Made by a program: the position numbers and the translations under genes. Shown here in pieces: positions 1 through 7,925 of a DNA stretch of 64,000 bases; position 1 is the stretch's first letter, and every line of letters starts with the position of its first letter. The stretch is from NCBI RefSeq assembly GCF_000687555.1, contig NZ_JHWJ01000001.1:496001-560000 (forward strand), written 5' to 3'. Origin of the DNA: [Clostridium] aerotolerans DSM 5434 (lineage in GTDB: Bacteria > Bacillota > Clostridia > Lachnospirales > Lachnospiraceae). The notes beneath the pieces are model-generated. The model did no database searches, was not told the DNA's origin, and saw only the letters and a list, made by a program, of their open reading frames with translations.

Positions 1-1
1 C

Positions 2-1273
2 GATGAAACGTTTGAAGCAAGTAGAATGGTTGAACTTGCAGAAATGATAAATGAAGAGCATCTGGATTTCTATTGGCATGGTGAGACACGATTTAGTCCA
101 ACATTGACAGAAGAAAATTGTAATGCAATATATAAAAGTGGTTGTAGACAAATTCAATTTGGACTGGAATCATACAATCAACGTGTGCTCGATAAGATGA
201 AAAAGAATGTAAAAATCCAATGGATTGATATGAACATACGTAATTGCTTAAAGAGCGGAATTCCAGTACATTTATTCTTTATGGTTGGCTTCCCTACGGA
301 AACAGAAGCAGAAGCTCTGAATTCAATCAATTATACTACTATGATTTTGAATGAATCAAAAAATAAGTATAAAGTTCCTTATTCATCAAGAGGCTTTCAA
401 GAGTTTGGTTTAGACATAGGTTCTGATGTATGGTATTATCCTGAAAAATATAGCATTAATAAAATATACCGTGATGGTCGGGGTGATCTATCTACTAATG
501 TTCCCTTTGATATATTAGAAGGTCTATCAACAGAAGAGAGCATAAGATTAGTAAGCAAACATCAATTCGAGCATCAATCAGATAAGTTATTCACCCAGTA
601 TATGCTTTTACCAGAAAGATTGCATGTATCAGAAGTAAAGTGGATACTGGATTCTGTAAACAAAACAGAATATCATAATGTAAAGACGAAATTAATGTAT
701 GATATACGAAATGAAAATAAAGATTTGTATGTTAATTTAAATGAGCATGTTAGTTTTCAAAAAATCAATCATTATGATTTGGCGTTAGACAAGAGGTTTG
801 TATTATATAATAGTATGAATCACCAGATTTTTTATCTGGATGATAAATATCAAACTATATTAGAGCGATTGGAAGAGGGAATATCCGTACAGGAGCTATT
901 AACTAGTTCACAGGGTGAACTGTTGGATGAAATTAATAAAATGATATATTTCAATTTCCTTAATATCAGCAATAAGAGTCATAAAGATAAGTACTTGATT
1001 AATTATGAAAGTACTGATTGTATATTAAATGATCAATTTGTTGTTAAAGAAACAAATGATGCTGGTGTCATTTATCTTTTGAATCTAATTACTTATGATA
1101 TGTGTAAAATTAACAAGCTCTCCTTTTTATTATTGGATTATTTCAAGAAGAGACATTCTCTGGAATGCCTAAAGGCAGAGTTAAAGAAAAATGATTTTGG
1201 TTTTAAAGGCAAAGATCTGGGAAATCTGTTTTCTATCATGCTTGATTCAAAGATCTTAATACCTTTAGAATAA
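2..1273 (+). CDS. Radical SAM protein (B12-type), 3' part, with two C-terminal PqqD-like domains
   Basis: The reading frame is open through the left edge of the window, so the start, any B12-binding domain and the CxxxCxxC cluster motif lie outside. Numbering from the Met at base 26, residues 15-110 match the second half of a radical SAM barrel: HGETRFSP, then QFGLESYNQRVLDKMKK, then FFMVGFPTETEAEA, the pattern of B12-dependent radical SAM enzymes. Residues about 256-313 (VLYNSMNHQIFYLDDKY...ISVQELL) and 336-412 (VIYLLNLITYDMCKINKL) each resemble the small winged-helix PqqD/RRE fold that binds precursor peptides; a tandem pair is unusual. A 33-codon gene with a strong ribosome site follows 23 bases later. 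I infer a peptide-modifying enzyme; the substrate is unknown. The region is clearly AT-rich compared with the rest of the window. Confidence 0.75.
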   Translation, partial: DETFEASRMVELAEMINEEHLDFYWHGETRFSPTLTEENCNAIYKSGCRQIQFGLESYNQRVLDKMKKNVKIQWIDMNIRNCLKSGIPVHLFFMVGFPTETEAEALNSINYTTMILNESKNKYKVPYSSRGFQEFGLDIGSDVWYYPEKYSINKIYRDGRGDLSTNVPFDILEGLSTEESIRLVSKHQFEHQSDKLFTQYMLLPERLHVSEVKWILDSVNKTEYHNVKTKLMYDIRNENKDLYVNLNEHVSFQKINHYDLALDKRFVLYNSMNHQIFYLDDKYQTILERLEEGISVQELLTSSQGELLDEINKMIYFNFLNISNKSHKDKYLINYESTDCILNDQFVVKETNDAGVIYLLNLITYDMCKINKLSFLLLDYFKKRHSLECLKAELKKNDFGFKGKDLGNLFSIMLDSKILIPLE

Positions 1274-1296
1274 ATGAAGAGAGTGGAGGTGAATTT

Positions 1297-1398
1297 ATGG
1301 ACAAACAGTTACTTGAAATGCTAAAAGAGCTTGAAGAAAAAGAAATAATTGCCGAGAGTTTAGAAAATCAGGATTATGTAATGAAGTATGCAACTTAA
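1297..1398 (+). CDS. 33-residue acidic peptide, possible RiPP precursor or signalling peptide
   Basis: This gene is below usual length cut-offs. GGAGGTGA sits 5 bases before the ATG, a near-perfect ribosome site. The product begins MDKQLLEMLKELEEKE and ends QDYVMKYAT. The first 25 residues are an amphipathic, Leu/Glu-rich helix like a RiPP leader; the short tail has Tyr, Met, Ala and Thr but no Cys. It is the last gene before a hairpin at 1447 and directly follows a radical SAM gene with PqqD-like domains. That position and the leader-like composition make it a precursor candidate. This is inference only; it could also be a small regulatory peptide or a chance ORF. Confidence 0.45.
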   Translation: MDKQLLEMLKELEEKEIIAESLENQDYVMKYAT

Positions 1399-1446
1399 TG
1401 TTCTGAGCATTTCTTTAAGGTGCAAAATTTTAACAATGGTTTTTTA

Positions 1447-1504
1447 AAAAGAGTTGTTGCAAGAGTGGGTAAATCATCTACGATAGCAGCAACTCCTTTT
1501 TATA
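1447..1504 (+). terminator. Terminator after radical SAM/peptide genes
   Basis: AAAAGAGTTGTTGC (1447-1460) pairs with GCAGCAACTCCTTTT (1486-1500) around a loop of about 25 bases, ending in a short T run. It closes the radical SAM-peptide transcript. Confidence 0.6.
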
Positions 1505-1568
1505 TAGACAAAATAAAATCTGAATTACAGCTTATGCTTTATGATTAAATGTAGTTTCAGGTTTAATA

Positions 1569-1601
1569 ATATGCAAACAAATGATATTTTTGTTTGCATA
1601 T
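1569..1601. promoter_or_regulatory. Perfect 13-bp inverted repeat upstream of the promoter
   Basis: ATATGCAAACAAA (1569-1581) and TTTGTTTGCATAT (1589-1601) are exact reverse complements separated by 7 bases. No U-tract follows. The right arm ends 3 bases before a -35-like TAGACA, so this is more likely an operator for the following regulator-exporter operon than a terminator. A self-binding site for the HTH/DUF2087 protein is the simplest guess. Confidence 0.55.
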
Positions 1602-1604
1602 ATA

Positions 1605-1633
1605 TAGACATAATCAGAGAAAAGGTCTATAAT
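1605..1633 (+). promoter_or_regulatory. Promoter of the regulator-MFS operon
   Basis: TAGACA (1605-1610), a 17-base spacer and TATAAT (1628-1633). Transcription would start near 1640, leaving a leader of about 90 bases before the regulator. With the hairpin at 1447 and the palindrome at 1569 this accounts for the 330-base gap between 1398 and 1729. Confidence 0.6.
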
Positions 1634-1728
1634 CATATATAAGTTCATAAATGTAATAGATAGAATAGTGGTATTCATAAGTGTAGAAAAGTAGAAATGA
1701 AAAATTACTAAAAAGGGGCCAGGATAAG

Positions 1729-2502
1729 ATGAAAGACCACGATGAAAGAAAATCGTTATGGCAAGTGACACAAACTGAGTTAACAAACGGTTTTTACGAA
1801 AATGATAATTTTGTATATTGTTTGATATGCAATGAAACCTTTACGAAAGGAGAAATATTTCAGCATAATAATCATTTATATGATGCGTACAAGATGATGA
1901 AAATTCATAATGAGGATAAGCATGGCTCCATGTTAGATTATCTACTGAATATGAATCCGAATTTTTTGGGAATTTCATCTACACAGCAATCCATATTAAA
2001 ATTAATGGCAGAGGGGAAATCTGATAAAGAAATTAGTGAAGTAAAAGGTATCTCCTGCTCTACTGTGAGAAATCACCGATATAAGTTACATGAGTATGAG
2101 AAACAAGCTAAATTATTCTTAGCTGCTATGGATCTATTCAAAAAAAAGGAGGACTTTATGAAATCGGAAGAACCGTCATCTCAATTTTATGATGCTCATA
2201 AAACCGCTACAATGATTGATGATCGTTACAATGTCACTGTTGAGGAAAAGAAAAAAATGATAGCAAGATATTTAGATCAAAATGGCTGCATCAAACAGTT
2301 TCCTGCTAAAGAAAAGGGAAAAATCGTAATACTAAGGGAAATTGCAAGTAACTTTTCACCAGGAATACATTATAGTGAAGTTGAAGTCAATAATGTGTTA
2401 AAAAAGATTTACAGTGATTTTCCATATATTCGGCGGTTATTAATTGAATATGGTTTTTTAGAGAGAACGGATTCTTGCTCTGAATATTGGATCAAGGAGT
2501 AA
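1729..2502 (+). CDS. HTH transcriptional regulator with zinc-finger-like N-terminus and C-terminal DUF2087 domain
   Basis: The N-terminus has C31-LI-C34 with His at 46, 49, 60 and 65, a likely metal-binding finger. Residues 82-125 (STQQSILKLMAEGKSDKEISEV...STVRNH) form a LuxR/sigma-4 type helix-turn-helix. Residues about 175-255 (ARYLDQNGCIKQFPAKEKGK...LIEYGFLERT) match DUF2087, a domain common at the C-terminus of Firmicutes regulators. The start is chosen because AGGATAAG precedes the ATG; the stop overlaps the AAGGAG of the next gene, so it is cotranscribed with the MFS exporter. The signal it senses is unknown; with an exporter next to it, control of that exporter is the natural inference. 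Confidence 0.75.
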   Translation: MKDHDERKSLWQVTQTELTNGFYENDNFVYCLICNETFTKGEIFQHNNHLYDAYKMMKIHNEDKHGSMLDYLLNMNPNFLGISSTQQSILKLMAEGKSDKEISEVKGISCSTVRNHRYKLHEYEKQAKLFLAAMDLFKKKEDFMKSEEPSSQFYDAHKTATMIDDRYNVTVEEKKKMIARYLDQNGCIKQFPAKEKGKIVILREIASNFSPGIHYSEVEVNNVLKKIYSDFPYIRRLLIEYGFLERTDSCSEYWIKE

Positions 2503-2506
2503 GAGT

Positions 2507-3739
2507 ATGGGGGAAGATAGGATATATAGAAAGAATATTATTTTGTTAATTATGGGAAGAGTAACTTCAAAGTTTGGAGTGGCTTTTTATCTTATTGTTT
2601 TACCGTTATTTATTTTAAAAAGCTCGGGAAGTTTAGCTTGGTCAGGTGTTTTTTTTACATTGTCTACTGTACCGGCAATTATTGTGACACCATTATTAGG
2701 ATTGTTCGTGGATAGATTTAATAGGAAAAATATTATTATTCTGTGTGATCTGTCAGCAGGATTCTTATATTTTGTATTATTTGTCACTTACAATGTTAAA
2801 GATATTTATTCGGGGGTTTTATTGACCGTTACTATAATAATAAATATTGTTTCTAATATTTTTGAGATAGCATCTAAAGTATTCTTTTCGGAAATTGTTT
2901 CTTTGGAGACTATAGAAAGATATAATGGTATAAAAAGTTTTGGTGATAATGCTGCATCACTTATTGCTCCTGTATTAGGGACACTTACTTTTGGGTTATG
3001 GGGATTTAAAATAATATTATTAATTATGGTGATTTTATATGTTACGTCTGCTATATTAGAATATTTCATACAATACACGTCGTGTAAATCTGATGTTTCT
3101 GTAAAATCTAATTGGATGAAAGAGCTCACAGAAGGTATTCAATTTGTTCGGGACCATAAAGATATTTTATATCTGTTTATTTTAGTTATGTCCTTGAATT
3201 TTTTTGTAGGTGGTAGTGAGGAAATAATGAATCCAGGAATTTTAATTCAAAAATATAAAATATCTGATGTATTATTTGGTTTTACGTCCACGACGGCAAT
3301 TTTAGGAACGATAATTGCGGGGTTCATCATCTTTAAAAACCGCAAAATTAAATTACAGAATTATATGTATTATTTTATTATAATTAATAGTGGATTGATG
3401 ATGATTACTGGCGGATTATCTATAATATTGTATCCTTTACAAACTTTATATTTTTCTCTATTTCTAATAATACAATTATTAATTGGCTTTTTTACCACAT
3501 GTGTAAATGTGCCATTAAATTCTTATTTTCAAATTCATACTCCACTGCAGTTTCAAGGCCGTTTTTTTGCTTTATTAGCATTTAGCTCTAGTCTATTTGT
3601 TCCGTTAGGGATTCTTTATTCCGGTTTTATTTCCAGTATAATAGGACCGGATGTCACTTATATCGTGAATAATATGTTTATTATATTTATTATTATGATT
3701 ATATTGAAAAGAGGTAAAAGTAGGCTCATATATGAATAA
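2507..3739 (+). CDS. MFS exporter (macrolide/siderophore-efflux type)
   Basis: 410 residues with about twelve hydrophobic segments. The loop motif DRFNRKNIIILCD around residues 69-81 is the MFS motif A region, and GRFFALLAFSSS near residue 348 fits the MFS_3/MefA-like exporter group. It lies 4 bases after the DUF2087 regulator and uses a ribosome site (AAGGAG) overlapping that gene's end, so the two form one operon. In context it may export the product of the upstream radical SAM/peptide genes, or confer resistance to a small molecule. Substrate cannot be read from sequence. AT content is high, as in its neighbours. Confidence 0.8.
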   Translation: MGEDRIYRKNIILLIMGRVTSKFGVAFYLIVLPLFILKSSGSLAWSGVFFTLSTVPAIIVTPLLGLFVDRFNRKNIIILCDLSAGFLYFVLFVTYNVKDIYSGVLLTVTIIINIVSNIFEIASKVFFSEIVSLETIERYNGIKSFGDNAASLIAPVLGTLTFGLWGFKIILLIMVILYVTSAILEYFIQYTSCKSDVSVKSNWMKELTEGIQFVRDHKDILYLFILVMSLNFFVGGSEEIMNPGILIQKYKISDVLFGFTSTTAILGTIIAGFIIFKNRKIKLQNYMYYFIIINSGLMMITGGLSIILYPLQTLYFSLFLIIQLLIGFFTTCVNVPLNSYFQIHTPLQFQGRFFALLAFSSSLFVPLGILYSGFISSIIGPDVTYIVNNMFIIFIIMIILKRGKSRLIYE

Positions 3740-3830
3740 ATTAGCTAGGAGGTCATATAAGACATCTCTTTTAATAAACTATATAAATTTAATTAAGATC
3801 TAAACTTATGGAAGCATGGGGGGAATTGAC

Positions 3831-4547
3831 TTGCTACATATTGCAATATGTGATGATGATCCAGTAACTTGTACTCAACTGGAAGAAATTATAATAGTAT
3901 TTCAAAATAGTATGAGAAGAGAATTTGAGGTGGATGTTTTTTATTCAGGTGAAGAATTATATAAGTATATTATAAAAGAAAATTTCTATCATCTGATATT
4001 TCTTGGTATTGAATTTGAGACTATTAATGGCATAGAAATAGGACGAAAGATAAGAGAAGAAAGAAATGACAATATAACACAAATCGTATATGTTTCAGTA
4101 AAAGAAAGCTATGCTATAAAATTATTTGATATTCGTCCATTGAACTTTCTAGTGAAGCCTTTAAAAAAAGAAAAAATAAAGAAGGTTTTAAAAACAGCCA
4201 TTATGTTGATTGATAATGAAAATCAATATTTTGAGTTTAAAATGAACCGAACTCATAAAAGAATACCTTTTAAGGACATTATATATTTGGAGAGTAATAG
4301 AAAAAAGGTTAAAATAATAGAAAAGGATGGAGAATATGAATTTTATGGAAAGCTAGAAGAAGCAATGAAGCAGCTTCCAGGTGAGAATTTTCTCCAAATC
4401 CATAAATCTTACATTGTAAACTATTCGTATATAGTCTCTTATCAATATAATTATATAGAAATGGTTAATAAAAGAATATTACCTATCAGCCAGCATAACA
4501 GAAAAGTTGTTGGAAATTGGCTAATTGAGCAAAAAAAAGAAGAGTAA
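3831..4547 (+). CDS. LytTR response regulator without the phospho-acceptor aspartate
   Basis: AgrA/VirR-like architecture: receiver domain (about 1-115) and LytTR DNA-binding domain (about 135-235, with YLESNRKKVKI and FLQIHKSYIVN). I chose the TTG start at 3831 because it gives the family N-terminus MLHIAICDDD and has GGGGGGAA seven bases upstream; an in-frame ATG at 3816 would add five residues. The acidic pocket DDD, the Ser/Thr site (VSVKE) and Lys (FLVKPL) are intact, but the normal FLDIEM is FLGIEF: codon GGT at 4005-4007 replaces the Asp codon GAT. No histidine kinase is adjacent. It probably acts without phosphorylation, or is an inactive paralogue. Confidence 0.85.
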   Translation: MLHIAICDDDPVTCTQLEEIIIVFQNSMRREFEVDVFYSGEELYKYIIKENFYHLIFLGIEFETINGIEIGRKIREERNDNITQIVYVSVKESYAIKLFDIRPLNFLVKPLKKEKIKKVLKTAIMLIDNENQYFEFKMNRTHKRIPFKDIIYLESNRKKVKIIEKDGEYEFYGKLEEAMKQLPGENFLQIHKSYIVNYSYIVSYQYNYIEMVNKRILPISQHNRKVVGNWLIEQKKEE

Positions 4548-4567
4548 AAAGATATTTTTTTTCCATT

Positions 4568-4612
4568 AAAGATCCTCGTGTAGTTTATTCAGCCACACGG
4601 GGATCTTTAAGT
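4568..4612 (+). terminator. Terminator after the LytTR gene
   Basis: AAAGATCCTCGTGT (4568-4581) pairs with ACACGGGGATCTTT (4595-4608) with a single wobble. A strong 14-bp stem; the flanking A and T runs make it usable in both directions. Confidence 0.8.
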
Positions 4613-4922
4613 TTAAGTTTACTTAGACTACGCTTGCAGATGTAAGGCGATTTGCGTTTTCAATTTTCATGGTAATTTCAAGATAAGCGTTGACTTTCCT
4701 TATATCAACCTTAAATATAGAAAATGTTAGCTTTTTTATAAAACTTGCCTGTATTATATCTTTCTTTTATTTCAATGATAATATATAATCTAATTCATTA
4801 GCGACTTGAAAAGATAATAGTTCATAATAAGTTTATTAGTAGCTTAAGTAAAGAAGCTCCAAACCTATTATAATTGTAGGGATTGAAAGTCAGTATAATA
4901 AGGAGGCATAAGAATATAATTT
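4613..4922. other. 310-base gap before eamA
   Basis: AT-rich, with no ORF that has a ribosome site. A TATAAT lies at 4869 and another at 4895, but neither has a good -35 at the right distance. AGGAGG at 4901-4906 is the only clear signal and belongs to the next gene. I see no riboswitch that I recognise. Confidence 0.4.
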
Positions 4923-5840
4923 ATGAAAACAAGGGACAAACTACTAGCCATATTTGTTGTGCTACTATGGGGAATCAATTTTACAGTAATTAAATTAGGA
5001 GTCAATGAAATGTCGCCATTTTTATTGGTGGCATTAAGATATACCGTTGCCGCTCTGCCTGCAATACTATTTGTAAAACGGCCAGATATCAGTTGGAAAT
5101 ATGTTGTCCTTTATGGAATGACCGTTGGTGTAGGACAGTTTTCATGCCTTTTTTATGCATCAAATATAGGAATGCCTGCCGGTGTTGCATCAGTGGTCTT
5201 GCAGTCACAGGCATTTTTTACCATATTATTTGCAGGTGTACTGTTTAAGGAAAAAATCAGGAAGGGCCAAATTGTGGGACTTATCATTGCTGGAGCAGGA
5301 CTTTATTTTATAAGCGGCAGCATAGGAGGCAATGGCGGCACTGCTGTACCGAAAGCGGCATTTTTTCTAACGATATTAGCGGCACTTTTCTGGGGAATTT
5401 CAAATATTGTAGTTAGATATGCGTCAAAAGAAGCAGAAGCACATGGAAAGAAATTAAATATGTTCAGCATGGTTGTATGGTCCAGTTTGGTTCCGCCAAT
5501 TCCTATGCTGACAGCAGCAATCATTATTACTAAGCCCTTACAGGTCTGGAATCAGTTGACCGATATCAATGGGACAGCCATCTTTTCAATCGTATATCTG
5601 GCGTTGTGTGCAACTCTGATTGGGTATGGTATATGGAGTACATTACTCGCAAAATACTCCGCTGGAGAGGTAGCCCCTTTATCGCTCCTGGTTCCGGTAG
5701 CGGGTCTTATTACAGCACAGATCGTACTGAAAGAGAAACTGACAGCATTACAGTGGGTAGGAGGAATTATTATTATTTCAGGCCTGCTGATATCCAATTT
5801 TTCCCATTTACTATTAAACAAATTACATAAGAAATTATGA
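4923..5840 (+). CDS. eamA: EamA-type DMT exporter (O-acetylserine/cysteine export family)
   Basis: 305 residues, ten predicted membrane segments in two EamA repeats. The resemblance to E. coli EamA runs through the protein: LLWGINFTVIKLGV at the start, NIGMPAGVASVVLQSQAFFT, then GYGIWSTLLAKY and VAPLSLLVPVAGL in the second repeat. Family members export cysteine-pathway metabolites. The ATG is forced by an in-frame stop just upstream, which leaves AGGAGG 16 bases away, longer than normal. It is monocistronic and followed by a 14-bp inverted repeat and the remains of an HxlR regulator, which may once have controlled it. Confidence 0.85.
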   Translation: MKTRDKLLAIFVVLLWGINFTVIKLGVNEMSPFLLVALRYTVAALPAILFVKRPDISWKYVVLYGMTVGVGQFSCLFYASNIGMPAGVASVVLQSQAFFTILFAGVLFKEKIRKGQIVGLIIAGAGLYFISGSIGGNGGTAVPKAAFFLTILAALFWGISNIVVRYASKEAEAHGKKLNMFSMVVWSSLVPPIPMLTAAIIITKPLQVWNQLTDINGTAIFSIVYLALCATLIGYGIWSTLLAKYSAGEVAPLSLLVPVAGLITAQIVLKEKLTALQWVGGIIIISGLLISNFSHLLLNKLHKKL

Positions 5841-5859
5841 AAATCAAATAATTTTTGAA

Positions 5860-5901
5860 GTATATCAAGTTACTATTAAGTTTATATGTAACTTGATATA
5901 C
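5860..5901. promoter_or_regulatory. Perfect 14-bp inverted repeat between eamA and the decayed regulator
   Basis: GTATATCAAGTTAC (5860-5873) and GTAACTTGATATAC (5888-5901) are exact reverse complements with a 14-base loop. No U-tract follows. It could end eamA transcription or be an operator of the HxlR-type gene that starts 40 bases later. Confidence 0.5.
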
Positions 5902-5941
5902 GAAAGCTATAGTTTTATATTGTTGGCAGGAGGTAATAAAA

Positions 5942-6063
5942 ATGTTTCAGCCTGAACTAGAGAAGGATATTCGCTGCCCACTAGAATACAAATAGAAATT
6001 ATTTGGCGGAAAGTAGAAATCTGGAATAATATGGGCACCAGACCAATGTTCTCATCTATGAGA
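5942..6063 (+). pseudogene. HxlR-family regulator remnant
   Basis: A textbook ribosome site (AGGAGG, 5929-5934) precedes an ATG, but the frame stops after 17 codons (MFQPELEKDIRCPLEYK). Reading on through the stop gives KLFGGK-stop-KSGIIW, which is the HxlR core CPLEY...FGGKWKS.IIW with TAG replacing the Trp codon TGG. One frame further, GTRPMFSSMR matches the HxlR GTKPMRFSELRR segment. Two nonsense changes plus a frameshift and loss of the C-terminal half show it is dead. HxlR proteins are winged-helix redox or aldehyde-responsive regulators. Confidence 0.7.
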
Positions 6064-6178
6064 TAAATCAAGCTTCTAAAAAAGTTATCATTTATATTAA
6101 TTAAATCGTAAATTGTAGTTAAGTCAATTGAATGTTATACTTTATTTAATATATGGGGAAGAGAATGGAGGCTATGAT

Positions 6179-7804
6179 TTGAGTTCACAGAGTAAAAAAA
6201 TAAAAGTACATAACTACACCTTTGCAGAAGCTTGTTCATCCATCATCAATGGAGTAATAAGCTTTTTTATTGTTTTGTTAGTGTTAGTATTTCCAATCAT
6301 CTATCATAATTCTTACATAGATATTTTAGTGTTCAAATATCAATTCTATTGGGGCAGTGTTGTGGCTATGTTATCACTTTGTTTTATTCTTTCTCTAATT
6401 ATGCTGGTAATCGATTACAAGAAATATAAAGGGGAGCATACAAAGATTCTTTTTACCAGGCTGCGTCCAAAGAACTGGAGAAAAACATTTCGTGCAGCTG
6501 ATCGTTGGGCTATCATTTTTTTGATTATTCTCGTTATTTCAACTTTTCAGTCCGATTATTTTTATGAGTCATTCTGGGGAAATGAAGGACGATATTCTGG
6601 ATTATTTTTAATGACACTCTATGTTGCATCCTATCTGATGATTAGCCGGTTTTGGAAGGCAAAGGAATGGGTACTGGATGTTTTTCTGGTCAGTGGTATG
6701 ATGATATGTTTTGTTGGAATCACAGATTATTTTAGGATGGATGTCCTTAATCTTCATAAGTACATTGCGTATGAAGAATGGGATATATTTACCTCCACCA
6801 TTGGAAATATTAATATGTATACCGGTTATGTTGCGCTGATTTTAGGTTCTTCAGCGACGTGGTTTGCTATTTCTATAAGTAGGATAAGAGTCATCTGGTG
6901 TTATCTCTGTATGGTAGTTAGCTTTTTTGCAATTATCCTGGGACGCAGCGATAATGGATATTTGGCGTTGGCGGCTTTGTTTGGATTTCTGCCTTTTCTA
7001 TTATTCAGAAGTAAAACCGGGATGAAACGGTATTTGCTGATGGTTGCTACATTCGGTACCGTGGTGCTATGCATTATCCAAATGAACAAGGCTTACGGGG
7101 ATACTGTGATTGGGCTTGATAGTTTGTTTCAGACATTGGCTGACTTTAAAGGTTTTATATACGTAGTGGCAGGGCTGTGGGCAGTATACGCTGCAGTTTA
7201 TATCCTGATTAAAAAAAGCCAGAATAAGAATGAGGAAGTTGGACTGGGGTTCCTATATGGCTGGGCTGGACTGATGATACTTTCCATATTGGTTCTTGGC
7301 TTTTTGCTTTTTGATGCAAACGTGGCTGGAAATGCAGCAAGGTATGACTCTTTGGGGAATTATCTCGTATTTAACGATAGCTGGGGAACGGGTCGGGGGT
7401 ATATCTGGAGAAAGTCAATGGAATTATATAAGGAATTTACTCCAATGCATAAATTATTTGGGCATGGACTGGATACCTTTGGAATACTGACTGTAACAAA
7501 AATCGGTGAAGAAATGCCACAACGCTTTGAAAATGCCCATAATGAGTATTTGCAGTACTTTATGACCATTGGTCTGACTGGTTTAATTGCTTATGTTGTT
7601 TTTCTTGGCTCAGCTATTCGCTGTATGTGGAAAAATGTGAAGACAAAGCCATATATAATAGCCTGTTGTTTTGCCGTGATATGTTATATGACTCAAGCAG
7701 TCGTGAATATAAGTGTAGTGATTGTAACTCCCATGATGTGGTTGTTGCTTAGCATTGGAATGGCAAGCTGTAAGAAAGGGTCTGATAATAGCATTAGGAT
7801 ATAA
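6179..7804 (+). CDS. O-antigen ligase/polymerase-like (Wzy_C) membrane protein
   Basis: A polytopic membrane protein of 541 residues with about twelve hydrophobic segments. FWGNEGRYSGLFL (after the second pair of segments) and FENAHNEYLQYFMTIGLTGL near the end are the signature regions of the Wzy_C family, which ligates or polymerises surface glycans on the outside of the membrane. I chose the TTG at 6179 because GGAGG lies 8 bases upstream; a TTG at 6128 gives 17 more residues but has no ribosome site. No glycosyltransferases or flippase are near, so it is an orphan whose partner pathway lies elsewhere. Confidence 0.75.
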   Translation: MSSQSKKIKVHNYTFAEACSSIINGVISFFIVLLVLVFPIIYHNSYIDILVFKYQFYWGSVVAMLSLCFILSLIMLVIDYKKYKGEHTKILFTRLRPKNWRKTFRAADRWAIIFLIILVISTFQSDYFYESFWGNEGRYSGLFLMTLYVASYLMISRFWKAKEWVLDVFLVSGMMICFVGITDYFRMDVLNLHKYIAYEEWDIFTSTIGNINMYTGYVALILGSSATWFAISISRIRVIWCYLCMVVSFFAIILGRSDNGYLALAALFGFLPFLLFRSKTGMKRYLLMVATFGTVVLCIIQMNKAYGDTVIGLDSLFQTLADFKGFIYVVAGLWAVYAAVYILIKKSQNKNEEVGLGFLYGWAGLMILSILVLGFLLFDANVAGNAARYDSLGNYLVFNDSWGTGRGYIWRKSMELYKEFTPMHKLFGHGLDTFGILTVTKIGEEMPQRFENAHNEYLQYFMTIGLTGLIAYVVFLGSAIRCMWKNVKTKPYIIACCFAVICYMTQAVVNISVVIVTPMMWLLLSIGMASCKKGSDNSIRI

Positions 7805-7866
7805 AGTATTCCCATAGTGAGTCATAATAATAGCTAGAGATTAGTCAGTTTGAAACTGGCGCAGAT

Positions 7867-7914
7867 AAAATGCATCTTGAGAAGCCTTTAAAAGCTGATT
7901 CAGGATGCATTTTT
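7867..7914. terminator. Bidirectional terminator between the convergent genes
   Basis: AAAATGCATCTTGA (7867-7880) pairs with TCAGGATGCATTTT (7900-7914), with A and T runs on either side. It serves the polymerase gene on the plus strand and the LacI gene on the minus strand. Confidence 0.75.
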
Positions 7915-7925
7915 TATGCCTTATT

